Source of the DNA: Fidelibacterota bacterium | Lineage (GTDB): Bacteria; Marinisomatota; Marinisomatia; SCGC-AAA003-L08; GCA-002719095 | DNA length: 40,592 nt | Direction of reading: 5' to 3' | NCBI GenBank assembly: GCA_002705575.1 | Contig: PAHI01000050.1 | Coordinates: 1-40,592 of the forward strand | In this document: in pieces, positions 14,143-20,604 of the stretch | How the letters are laid out: the number at the start of each line of letters is the position of its first letter | Position numbering within the stretch: position 1 is the first letter of the stretch | The notes under the pieces: generated by a model | Told to the model about the DNA's origin: nothing | Database searches by the model: none | What the model saw: only the letters and a program-made list of their open reading frames with translations | Program-made: the position numbers and the translations under genes

Positions 14143-15843
14143 ATGGAATACAATGGCAAACATTATGAAATTAAAATATGGCAGGGAGAACTGCTTAACA
14201 GCGTAATTGCCATTGACACCGAAACTACCTACGGTTCTTTTACTGAGACTCCTGATCTAGTCACTTTTCAGGCTTTTGATGGAGTCTCCCCTATTTATGT
14301 TAGGAACACGGATGTTCTTGACTTTTTAAAATTACATAAAAAACATACTTGGCTTTTTGCAAATGCATCCTTTGATTTAGATGTTTTAGAAAAGGCAGTA
14401 GGTTGGAACTTTTATGAACAAATTGATAACAATGGAGTTTATGATGTACTTATTATGTATTGTCTATACCATTTGGCTACTATGGGTAGTGTGCCTTTTC
14501 AGTATAGCCTTGCTAAAATTACACACCAGTTCTTTGGCATTGAATTGTCAAAAGACAACGAAATTCGGACTAGGTTTGACCAATTCCAAAACCAAAAGAT
14601 TGAAGAAATACCCAAGGAATTTTTAGAATATGGAGCTAAAGACGTTATAGCTACTTATGAAGCATTTATAAAACTTAATAAATTAATTAATGAACTCGGG
14701 TCGGCTTCTTGTTTATCTCACCAAATACAGTTAGCCGGATCTATAGCTTTAAATAGAGTTTACAAAAATGGGATAGGTTTTGATCACGAAAGTTCTAAAG
14801 AATATTTAAATAATATTTATAAAGAAATGGAAATATGCCAAGATATTCTAGCTACTTACGGATGGGCGAGAGGAGTGAAAGGAGCAAAAGATTTATTTAA
14901 TCAAGTTATAGTTAATGAAGAACTAACAAACTTACCCCTTACCTCAGAAGGGGACTTTAGCTCTAAAGAAGAAGATTTAAAACATTACAAAAATAATAGG
15001 TTTATTAAAACTTATTTAAAATATATAGGATTAGAAAAAAGTACTACCTTTATTAGAGAATTAACAGGGAATAGAGTACACCCTAGGTATAATGTCATTA
15101 GAAACACTGGTAGAACAAGTTGTAGTAAACCTAATTTCCAGCAACTCCCTAGAGAAGGAGGAATTAGAAATTTATTCAAAGCTAAAAAAGGACATACATT
15201 TATTATAACAGATTACTCTTCAATTGAATTATCTACTTTAGCTCAAACAGTGTATGACAGATATGGTTCTTCTATAATGAGAGAAAAAATAAATTCAGGA
15301 GCAGATTTACATAAATATTATGCATCCGTATTATTTAATGTATCAGAAGAATCCGTAGTAAAATGGCAAAGACAAGCTGCCAAAGCTGCAAATTTTGGAT
15401 TTCCAGGAGGATTAGGTATTGAAACATTTATTAAATTTGCTAAGGGATATGATATAGAGCTTACTTATGATGAAGCTTCTAACATGAAAAAAACATGGTT
15501 TAATGCATTTCCTGAAATGAAAGAATATCTTCAAGGAGAAGTAGGACATGTATGGACAAGATCTGGAAGACTGAGAGCCAACACTACATTTTGTGCAGAA
15601 AAGAATACGCCGTTCCAAGGCATGGCAGCCGACGGAGCTAAGGTAGCATTATGGAATCTAACTAAAGCAGGGTTTACAATAGTAGGTTTTGTACATGATG
15701 AAATTATTTGCGAAGTTCCTTTAAATGAGGTAGAATTTAAAAAGAAACAGATGGAAAAAATAATGATTGATTCTATGCAAATTGTAGTACCTGATGTAAA
15801 AATTGCAGTTGAATCAACTATTTCAGAGAGGTATTGTAAATGA
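14143..15843 (+). CDS. polA: DNA polymerase, family A, with 3'-5' exonuclease
   Basis: A 566-residue replicative polymerase, compact compared with T7 (704). The proofreading domain is intact: Exo I VIAIDTETT (Asp25, Glu27), Exo II ANASFD (Asp78) and Exo III YGAKD (about 163-167). The polymerase domain has motif A ITDYSSIEL (Asp about 357), motif B RQAAKAANFGFPGG (Arg about 410, Lys about 414) and motif C VHDE (about 517-520). In motif B the Phe matching E. coli Phe762 is kept, while the Tyr766 position is Gly within FGFPGG, a form seen in other phage enzymes as I recall. It starts three bases after the DUF669 stop. Confidence 0.95.
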   Translation: MEYNGKHYEIKIWQGELLNSVIAIDTETTYGSFTETPDLVTFQAFDGVSPIYVRNTDVLDFLKLHKKHTWLFANASFDLDVLEKAVGWNFYEQIDNNGVYDVLIMYCLYHLATMGSVPFQYSLAKITHQFFGIELSKDNEIRTRFDQFQNQKIEEIPKEFLEYGAKDVIATYEAFIKLNKLINELGSASCLSHQIQLAGSIALNRVYKNGIGFDHESSKEYLNNIYKEMEICQDILATYGWARGVKGAKDLFNQVIVNEELTNLPLTSEGDFSSKEEDLKHYKNNRFIKTYLKYIGLEKSTTFIRELTGNRVHPRYNVIRNTGRTSCSKPNFQQLPREGGIRNLFKAKKGHTFIITDYSSIELSTLAQTVYDRYGSSIMREKINSGADLHKYYASVLFNVSEESVVKWQRQAAKAANFGFPGGLGIETFIKFAKGYDIELTYDEASNMKKTWFNAFPEMKEYLQGEVGHVWTRSGRLRANTTFCAEKNTPFQGMAADGAKVALWNLTKAGFTIVGFVHDEIICEVPLNEVEFKKKQMEKIMIDSMQIVVPDVKIAVESTISERYCK

Positions 15844-16133
15844 GATATAGAGTGGGAGATGAAGTTATTGTTATTAAAGATGGAGTACATAAAGGAAGAA
15901 AAGTTACAATAACAGAAAGAAATAAAATAGCAACCAAGTTAACTATGAATTTAGAAAACTACTATTACTATACAGTTCAATTTTTAAATGGGGAAACTAT
16001 AGTAATTAACGAGGAGGATGTAAAACCCCATAAATTAATCAGTGATACAAAAAATAGTTTATCCGAGTGTCAGTGCGGAGGAGATAAGTTAGCATTACCT
16101 CACCACTATGATTGGTGTCCTAAAGGAGGATAA
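15840..16133 (+). CDS. KOW-like small protein with zinc-finger-like tail
   Basis: A 97-residue protein. Residues 1-25 (RYRVGDEVIVIKDGVHKGRK) match a KOW-type SH3 barrel, followed by further strands to about 60 (FLNGETIVINEEDVKP). The last 25 residues contain CQCGGDK, two adjacent His and WCPKGG, a plausible zinc site. KOW barrels bind RNA, DNA or RNA polymerase, so a transcription- or replication-associated role is possible. The ATG overlaps the polymerase stop (ATGA). Confidence 0.65.
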   Translation: MRYRVGDEVIVIKDGVHKGRKVTITERNKIATKLTMNLENYYYYTVQFLNGETIVINEEDVKPHKLISDTKNSLSECQCGGDKLALPHHYDWCPKGG

Positions 16134-16134
16134 T

Positions 16135-16344
16135 ATGTCTAATAGATTTGGATTAATTACTAGAACACAGCAAGAACAAATTGATAAATTAATAAATGAA
16201 AAGAATAAATATTATATGAAAGCAGAAAGATTAAGAAAACAATTAGAGGCTTCTCGTAATGAAGTCAATAGGTTAAAGAAGCTAAATAGAGCTTTAATGA
16301 AAAGAAATCAAGAATTAGTGAATACTAACTTTAAAAAGGGGTAA
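16135..16344 (+). CDS. Coiled-coil protein, unknown
   Basis: A 69-residue protein dominated by a long basic coiled coil (about 15-62), with heptad Leu/Met positions in YYMKAERLRKQLEASRNEV and NRLKKLNRALMKRNQEL. The AAGGAGG site six bases before ATG 16135 fixes the start; an upstream ATG at 16108 lies in the previous gene without a site. It is probably an oligomeric accessory; partner unknown. Confidence 0.62.
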   Translation: MSNRFGLITRTQQEQIDKLINEKNKYYMKAERLRKQLEASRNEVNRLKKLNRALMKRNQELVNTNFKKG

Positions 16345-16358
16345 AAATGTGGTATAAT
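16330..16358 (+). promoter_or_regulatory. Candidate promoter for short RNA or downstream genes
   Basis: TTTAAA (16330-16335), a 17-base spacer and a perfect TATAAT (16353-16358), within the 12-mer shared with 10180-10191. The start would be near 16365, at the left of the only larger gap in this part of the early unit. Confidence 0.5.
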
Positions 16359-16391
16359 ATAAACCTAAGACCTATAGTTAGGGACTTACAA

Positions 16392-16441
16392 AAGGGGAAG
16401 GGAGAGAACACCACTCGCCGTCAAAGCTTCCCCTTCTTTAT
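16392..16441 (+). terminator. Hairpin with T-rich tail
   Basis: AAGGGGAAG (16392-16400) pairs perfectly with CTTCCCCTT (16427-16435) across a 26-base loop, followed by CTTTATTT. This looks like an intrinsic terminator ending a transcript of about 75 bases from the promoter at 16353, or an attenuator before the gene at 16456, whose ribosome site lies just downstream. Confidence 0.6.
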
Positions 16442-16455
16442 TTCAGGGAGGAGTC

Positions 16456-16659
16456 ATGAGTAAACCCTACTACCTTGATATAAAGACTCAACAACTAGAC
16501 CATTTATACGAAGAGCTATACCTTAATGATGAGGTTATAGAACCATATGAACTACTTAAGATGGTAGTTGATGAGTTAGAGGATGATGAGTTTGAAGAAA
16601 TTTACACTATTATATGCAATACTTACGGACTTGTTCCCCTCTCTAGGGAGATACAATGA
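16456..16659 (+). CDS. Small acidic protein, unknown
   Basis: A 67-residue, strongly acidic protein (DELEDDEFEEIY near 40-51) with predicted helices. A GGGAGGAG site precedes ATG 16456 and the stop overlaps the next start (ATGA). Acidic size and shape recall DNA-mimic or inhibitor proteins, but there is no direct evidence. No family is recognised. Confidence 0.65.
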   Translation: MSKPYYLDIKTQQLDHLYEELYLNDEVIEPYELLKMVVDELEDDEFEEIYTIICNTYGLVPLSREIQ

Positions 16660-17426
16660 TGGATACAATAGAATTTCACAAGTATTTAGGGGAAAATAAT
16701 AAAGTAGTCGAAACTCACTCTGTAGAAGCTAAAGACATATCTGCAGGAATAATATGGACATCAGATGGTTGTTTTGTTAAAAATTCTATTAATCAAGAAG
16801 AAAAAGATTTTATCAATAAAAGAATAAAAAAAGACACTAAAAATTATATAAATAATAGAGGTGAACATTCTGTGGATGAAAAAACAATAGGTTCAGGGTA
16901 TGAAGGGGAAAAAGGATGTTTTTTATTTTTTAGTAAACATATGAATATATCTTGTTCCCCTCCTAGTATAACTATTAGACCAGCAATTAATGATCCAGAC
17001 TTGATTTTAGAAGGTAAGGTTGCTATAAATGTAAAATGTCAACCTTATCATAATAAATACCCTTATGGCGTATCTCATTTATATAATACAGGCAATTGTT
17101 CTCTTGAAAGCTTTGAAAAATATAGTAAAAAATATTCAGAGTATAGTAATTTTTGGATGTTTACAGGAATTTGGAAAGATTCTCAAGGAGAAGAGTGGGT
17201 AAAGATTTATGGATTTTTACCTTATATGGACTTACATAAGTATATAGAAGAACCATATACAGGGAATCCCAATAAAAAAGGCACCTATATGGATATACCA
17301 GATACATGTAAAAAATTAAAAGATATACCAAAAAGTAACCAAATTTATACTAACTACCCTCCAAAGGTTTTATTTTTTCAAAATTTAGAATTAATTACAG
17401 GGTTAGTTAAAGATTTTTATGTATAG
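16656..17426 (+). CDS. Possible PD-(D/E)XK nuclease-fold protein
   Basis: A 256-residue protein with no confident family. Its layout fits phage PD-(D/E)XK proteins: SGYEGEKGCFLFF (about 76-88, the first-helix Glu region), then PDLILEGKVAINVKCQ (about 109-124), where Asp and the xVK strand would be catalytic, and a C-terminal FWMFTGIWKD...IYGFLPY strand pair. The middle acidic residue of the motif appears replaced by Asn (INVK), so catalysis may be lost or reorganised. It has several Cys and many Tyr. AGGGAG precedes the start. Function unknown; a nuclease-like DNA-binding role is inference. Confidence 0.45.
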   Translation: MMDTIEFHKYLGENNKVVETHSVEAKDISAGIIWTSDGCFVKNSINQEEKDFINKRIKKDTKNYINNRGEHSVDEKTIGSGYEGEKGCFLFFSKHMNISCSPPSITIRPAINDPDLILEGKVAINVKCQPYHNKYPYGVSHLYNTGNCSLESFEKYSKKYSEYSNFWMFTGIWKDSQGEEWVKIYGFLPYMDLHKYIEEPYTGNPNKKGTYMDIPDTCKKLKDIPKSNQIYTNYPPKVLFFQNLELITGLVKDFYV

Positions 17427-17434
17427 GAGTTTTT

Positions 17435-17980
17435 ATGATTTTGTCTGATAGTGCCATACTAGAAGCAATAGAAAATAAAGAAATAATTATTACTCCCTTT
17501 AGAAGGGAATGCCTGGGATCAAATAGTTATGATGTTCATTTAGGAAATATGATAGGTGTATATGATAGTGATGTATTAGATGCTAAAAAAGACAATGTTG
17601 TAAACTATTATTATTTAAATGACGAAGGATTCACATTGCAGCCAGGACGCGTTTATTTGGCTTCTACGGAAGAATATACTGAGTCTAATACTCATGTACC
17701 TTTCCTTGATGGGAAGTCCTCTATAGGGCGATTAGGGCTGTTTATACACGCCACAGCAGGGCGGGGCGATGTGGGCTTCAAGAACTACTGGACCCTAGAG
17801 TTAGTACCTACCCAACCTATTAAAATCTATAAAGGAATGAAGATAGGACAGCTTTTCTTTTATGTCACTAAAGGAGAAGTTATGACAACATATGATAAAA
17901 AGAAGGATGCTAAATATACAAAGGTAGAGAGTAAACCTCAACCTTCACAAATGTATATGAACTTTGAGGAGGATGAATGA
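17435..17980 (+). CDS. dcd: dCTP deaminase
   Basis: A 181-residue enzyme of the dUTPase/Dcd fold, converting dCTP to dUTP (or, in bifunctional forms, to dUMP), feeding dTMP synthesis for an AT-rich genome. The conserved blocks are present: LGSNSYDVHLG near 28-38, GKSSIGRLGLFIHATAGRGDVGF (about 93-115) with the Ser, Arg and Asp of the active site, and TLEL with the catalytic Glu (about 120), then MKIGQLFFY. A mono- versus bifunctional type cannot be settled by eye. No thymidylate synthase is present, so host enzymes complete the path. Bases 17640-17830 are clearly richer in G+C than the surroundings. Confidence 0.93.
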   Translation: MILSDSAILEAIENKEIIITPFRRECLGSNSYDVHLGNMIGVYDSDVLDAKKDNVVNYYYLNDEGFTLQPGRVYLASTEEYTESNTHVPFLDGKSSIGRLGLFIHATAGRGDVGFKNYWTLELVPTQPIKIYKGMKIGQLFFYVTKGEVMTTYDKKKDAKYTKVESKPQPSQMYMNFEEDE

Positions 17981-18138
17981 GAGATCTTGTAAATGAATTA
18001 GCAACCTATGCTACTTTACGAAAAACTCACCATGAAGAAACTGTAGGTATTAATGATTGTGAAGAATGGGATTATTGGGAAGAGATAAAATATGGAAAAG
18101 AACTTTGGGAAAGACTTAAATATTGGGAACCCCTCTAA
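17977..18138 (+). CDS. Short Trp-rich protein, unknown
   Basis: A 53-residue protein whose ATG overlaps the dcd stop (ATGA) with GAGGA upstream. The second half repeats a Trp/Glu/Lys pattern (EEWDYWEEIKYG, then KELWERLKYWEPL; five Trp in 25 residues). This suggests a compact helical hairpin. The frame extends to 18138 and overlaps nothing important. No family is recognised. Confidence 0.55.
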   Translation: MRDLVNELATYATLRKTHHEETVGINDCEEWDYWEEIKYGKELWERLKYWEPL

Positions 18139-18148
18139 AGGCAGTGTT

Positions 18149-18439
18149 ATGAAAAATCAAAAAGAGCTTGGTATAAAATTTGACTATGATAAAGCACAAT
18201 ACGATTTATTAGATCCATATGCTCTGGAAGATATGGCTAAGGTTTTAACTATGGGAGCAAAGAAGTATGGTAGATATAATTGGAAAAATGTAGATGAGCA
18301 TAGATACGTGGCAGCTATGATGAGGCACTTTGAAGCCTACAGAAAAGGGGAAGTATGTGACCCTGAATCAGGACTATCTCATTTAGCTCATGCTATGGTT
18401 AACTTAATGTTTTTATATAGTTTTGAAAAAGAAAAATAA
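18149..18439 (+). CDS. DUF5664/MazG-like dATP/dGTP diphosphohydrolase-type protein
   Basis: A 96-residue protein with the hallmarks of the phage family annotated as dATP/dGTP diphosphohydrolase N-terminal domain (DUF5664): FDYDKAQYDLLDPYALEDMAK, GAKKYGRYNWKN (about 47-58), and MRHFEAYRKGEVCDPESGL with SHLAHAMVNLMFL. The Glu, Asp and His residues of the last helices would bind metal and the phosphates, as in all-alpha MazG enzymes. Related MazZ proteins serve 2-aminoadenine phages by making dGMP, but no PurZ or DatZ is present here, so general nucleotide-pool control is more likely. I place the start at 18149 (family-like N-terminus) rather than 18092. Confidence 0.72.
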   Translation: MKNQKELGIKFDYDKAQYDLLDPYALEDMAKVLTMGAKKYGRYNWKNVDEHRYVAAMMRHFEAYRKGEVCDPESGLSHLAHAMVNLMFLYSFEKEK

Positions 18440-18587
18440 AGCTTTACTTAAATTTTTATTTAAATGTGGATATATCCTATTTGAAATAGTAGTTATATTT
18501 GTAATGACTGCTACTTTTATTTATTTGATTAAATCAGCATTAGGCATTGATATTTTCCCTGGATGGTCTTTATTTTCCAAACTTTGA
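18423..18587 (+). CDS. Possible one-helix membrane peptide at the convergence point
   Basis: A 54-residue frame starting at TTG 18423 inside the end of the previous gene, with a Lys-rich head, a clear membrane helix (residues 17-36, about LFEIVVIFVMTATFIYLIKS) and a polar tail ending WSLFSKL. There is no ribosome site, so expression would need reinitiation after the preceding stop. Its last 18 bases overlap the holin gene on the other strand. The membrane-protein-like composition over all 54 codons argues that it is real, and it fills the only gap between the two convergent units. It could join lysis control. Confidence 0.45.
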   Translation: MKKKNKALLKFLFKCGYILFEIVVIFVMTATFIYLIKSALGIDIFPGWSLFSKL

Positions 18588-18959
18588 AACTTTAACTACT
18601 TTTTCTATTGTACGTCCACTAGCATAAGCACCTAACAATATTTTAGTTAATTCATATACTTCTTTATCTGGATTCCCTATTCCATAAGCAGACAATACAA
18701 CCAATGCTATAAGGCTTAAACAAGCCACTGGACGCCAAATTGCAGTAATTAAATGTGGAGACTGAGCTTCAGCTACCATTAATTTACTTCTAGCTTCTAC
18801 TACTTTTGCTTCATAGTCTAACATTTGCTTTTGGGCTTTAGCCTGAATTTCGGCTAATTGGTTACGTAGTTTACCCTTTTCTTCATCTGATACGTGTAAT
18901 TCATCTACTAAATCAGCAGCAGGTTTAAATAAATTTGATATAAAACTAAATATACTCAT
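18570..18959 (-). CDS. Holin, three-helix GTA/phage type
   Basis: A 129-residue protein: an N-terminal amphipathic part (residues 1-60, a long charged helix KGKLRNQLAEIQAKAQKQM), then SPHLITAIWRPVACLSLIALVVLSAYG (about 67-93) and a further hydrophobic helix LTKILLGAYASGR ending EKVVKV. The IWRP and GAYxxGR..EK marks match the three-transmembrane holin family of gene transfer agents and phages. It would form inner-membrane lesions that trigger lysis. It is the last late gene, after endolysin and a small membrane protein. Confidence 0.8.
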   Translation of the reverse strand: MSIFSFISNLFKPAADLVDELHVSDEEKGKLRNQLAEIQAKAQKQMLDYEAKVVEARSKLMVAEAQSPHLITAIWRPVACLSLIALVVLSAYGIGNPDKEVYELTKILLGAYASGRTIEKVVKVSKFGK

Positions 18960-19150
18960 TATTTTTTCTTAGATATGTATTTATATAATTCTTTCTCTAA
19001 ACCACTACAAACCATACCACAACCTAAACACCAAATATAAGAAAGTTGAGGATGTATAAATTGCAATCCTAATAAACAAACTATACAAATTATTACAAAA
19101 GCCCCTAGCCCTGCTTTAACAATATCTTTTTCTTTTTTCTTTAATGACAT
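18959..19150 (-). CDS. Small membrane protein, possible holin partner
   Basis: A 63-residue protein with two hydrophobic stretches (about 13-30 and 38-50) between Lys-rich ends, and four Cys in or beside them. It lies between the endolysin and the holin, overlapping the latter's start by one base. Position and topology suggest an antiholin or second holin; no family match is clear. Confidence 0.62.
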   Translation of the reverse strand: MSLKKKEKDIVKAGLGAFVIICIVCLLGLQFIHPQLSYIWCLGCGMVCSGLEKELYKYISKKK

Positions 19151-19159
19151 TTAAACTCC

Positions 19160-19750
19160 CTAGTTAAAATATTCTAAATATCTATAATATTCATGTTTTG
19201 CTTTTTCTTCTTCATAATTAGTCTTACCTAGATCTTTAGAATCCATAGACCCATGAGGTTCTGCGGCTAGTGCATTTGATATTTCCTCCATTCTCGCAGC
19301 AACACCTGTAAATCTCTTACCTGATTCCTTAGGAAATTTTGCACTGGCTTTAGATCTTTTGTACTCTTTATTTACAAGAAAATCTTTTGAAGCTTTTTTA
19401 AAATCTCCATAATTTATAGAATCAACAGTCCGTTTAGCAAAAGCTTTTTTTGTTTGAGGATCAAAATCTCCCCTAAACATACCACTCATTAATTTTATTT
19501 TTAAATTATCTGAAAAAGTATCCCATCTTTTAGGAAACTCTTTCTTTAGCCTAGGTAATCTTTTCTTAACATCTTTTCTTAATAGTGTAATAGCATCTGG
19601 TTTCGATATTTTAGCGTCTTTATCTACTCCATAATGACCATATCCTATAGTATACTTTTTCTCCTTAGCTACTGGTTTATAAGCCTTAGATCTGAATTTT
19701 TCCCATCTCTTTATATTTGGTAAATACATAGAAATATTTTCTTTTTTCAT
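19160..19750 (-). CDS. Endolysin, lysozyme-like (GH24/T4 type)
   Basis: A 196-residue muramidase-like protein. The N-terminus holds WEKFRSKAY with the expected catalytic Glu17, then YTIGYGHYG (33-41) with Thr34, and a later DAITLLRKDV helix typical of phage lysozymes. The usual Asp eight residues after Glu is not where T4 lysozyme has it (the spacing region reads KPVAKEKK), so the second acid may differ, as in other AYKPV-type enzymes. No signal peptide, so release needs the holins. The C-terminal ~60 residues are charged and may bind wall or virion. It overlaps the upstream gene by four bases. Confidence 0.82.
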   Translation of the reverse strand: MKKENISMYLPNIKRWEKFRSKAYKPVAKEKKYTIGYGHYGVDKDAKISKPDAITLLRKDVKKRLPRLKKEFPKRWDTFSDNLKIKLMSGMFRGDFDPQTKKAFAKRTVDSINYGDFKKASKDFLVNKEYKRSKASAKFPKESGKRFTGVAARMEEISNALAAEPHGSMDSKDLGKTNYEEEKAKHEYYRYLEYFN

Positions 19751-20163
19751 TTAACCACCTTATCTACCATTTGCTTAAATTCTTCTTTTCTTTTCATTTT
19801 TAAATTATGTTGTTTTATCATTTCAGCATCATCATGAGGACTTAGCCCCTCCATAAAAGGTAAAGTAAGAGGCATTGTCATTAACCCCCCAACTTTTAAA
19901 ACTTTTGGAGCAGCCTTTTTTAAACCCTTTACAAAGCTTTTTTTCATAATTGCTTTTTGGAGGCTTTTTTCTGATACCATTTTTTTAAAAGCAATATCAG
20001 CTTTCTTTCTTGCTTTATCTGTTTTAGGATAAGGAAATGGTATATGTTTTTTAATAACATCTGGTGCAATCTCTTTATATTTCATAAATCTTTCTAACTG
20101 CCTAACCTCTTTTAGTTCTGGGGGATCTGAAGGCATAATGACAGATTTTGTAACATCATTCAT
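19747..20163 (-). CDS. Basic structural or lysis-associated protein, unknown
   Basis: A 138-residue, strongly basic protein, with an amphipathic, partly hydrophobic helix (KKAAPKVLKVGGLMTMPLTLPF, about 82-104) flanked by Lys-rich helices. Such a helix could insert in membranes or line an ejection channel. It sits between an XhlA-like gene and the endolysin, overlapping both by four bases. No family is recognised. Confidence 0.65.
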   Translation of the reverse strand: MNDVTKSVIMPSDPPELKEVRQLERFMKYKEIAPDVIKKHIPFPYPKTDKARKKADIAFKKMVSEKSLQKAIMKKSFVKGLKKAAPKVLKVGGLMTMPLTLPFMEGLSPHDDAEMIKQHNLKMKRKEEFKQMVDKVVK

Positions 20164-20393
20164 AATTTTTTTACCATTAAATAAGTTATTGTTGATATAA
20201 GTCCTATTAAAAATATTATAAATCTATGGTTTGCTTTAAACCAATTAAAAACAACAAGAGGCATCATAAGGTCTTCATGTTTAAGTACCTTTTCTTCTAA
20301 AGCGTCTGTTCGGGCTATATGGTACTTCACATCTTGTTCCATTCTAATTTGTGATTCCCTAATTGTTTGAATGTCTTTTTTTATTTCGTCCAT
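20160..20393 (-). CDS. XhlA-like protein: coiled coil plus C-terminal membrane helix
   Basis: A 77-residue protein with an N-terminal coiled coil (1-38, KKDIQTIRESQIRMEQDV) and a single C-terminal membrane helix (about 57-73, IIFLIGLISTITYLMV) ending in Lys. This is the layout of phage XhlA-type proteins, which anchor to the membrane and cooperate with holin and endolysin. It overlaps the gene before it by 35 bases and the one after by four. The assignment is by architecture only. Confidence 0.6.
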   Translation of the reverse strand: MDEIKKDIQTIRESQIRMEQDVKYHIARTDALEEKVLKHEDLMMPLVVFNWFKANHRFIIFLIGLISTITYLMVKKL

Positions 20394-20604
20394 TAAAAAG
20401 TTCCCTCCTAAGTTTTAATCTCTTTGCTGCATCTCCCACTTCTTTCCATCTTTTTGCCCTTACATCTTCTGGCACTGAGTTATTTTTCCCTAGCTTTTTA
20501 AGATGTTTTATTTTAATATCCAAAGCCTTTTCTTTCTTGCTCAAAGATTCTTCACTAAATGTATCTACTTTATAATCTCTATTTCTAGTTCTATAAATTT
20601 TCAT
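20359..20604 (-). CDS. Small basic helical protein, unknown
   Basis: An 81-residue protein, very rich in Lys and Arg, with predicted helices at about 19-40 and 46-70. Its start overlaps the stop of the 734-residue gene (TAATG). A basic character beside ejection proteins suggests a virion DNA-associated component, but this is only context. No family is recognised. Confidence 0.65.
   Translation of the reverse strand: MKIYRTRNRDYKVDTFSEESLSKKEKALDIKIKHLKKLGKNNSVPEDVRAKRWKEVGDAAKRLKLRRELFNGRNKKRHSNN

Noticed and set aside
18149..18439. Evidence for a 2-aminoadenine (Z) genome
   Set aside because: Only a MazZ-like gene is present; PurZ and DatZ are absent from the complete genome.
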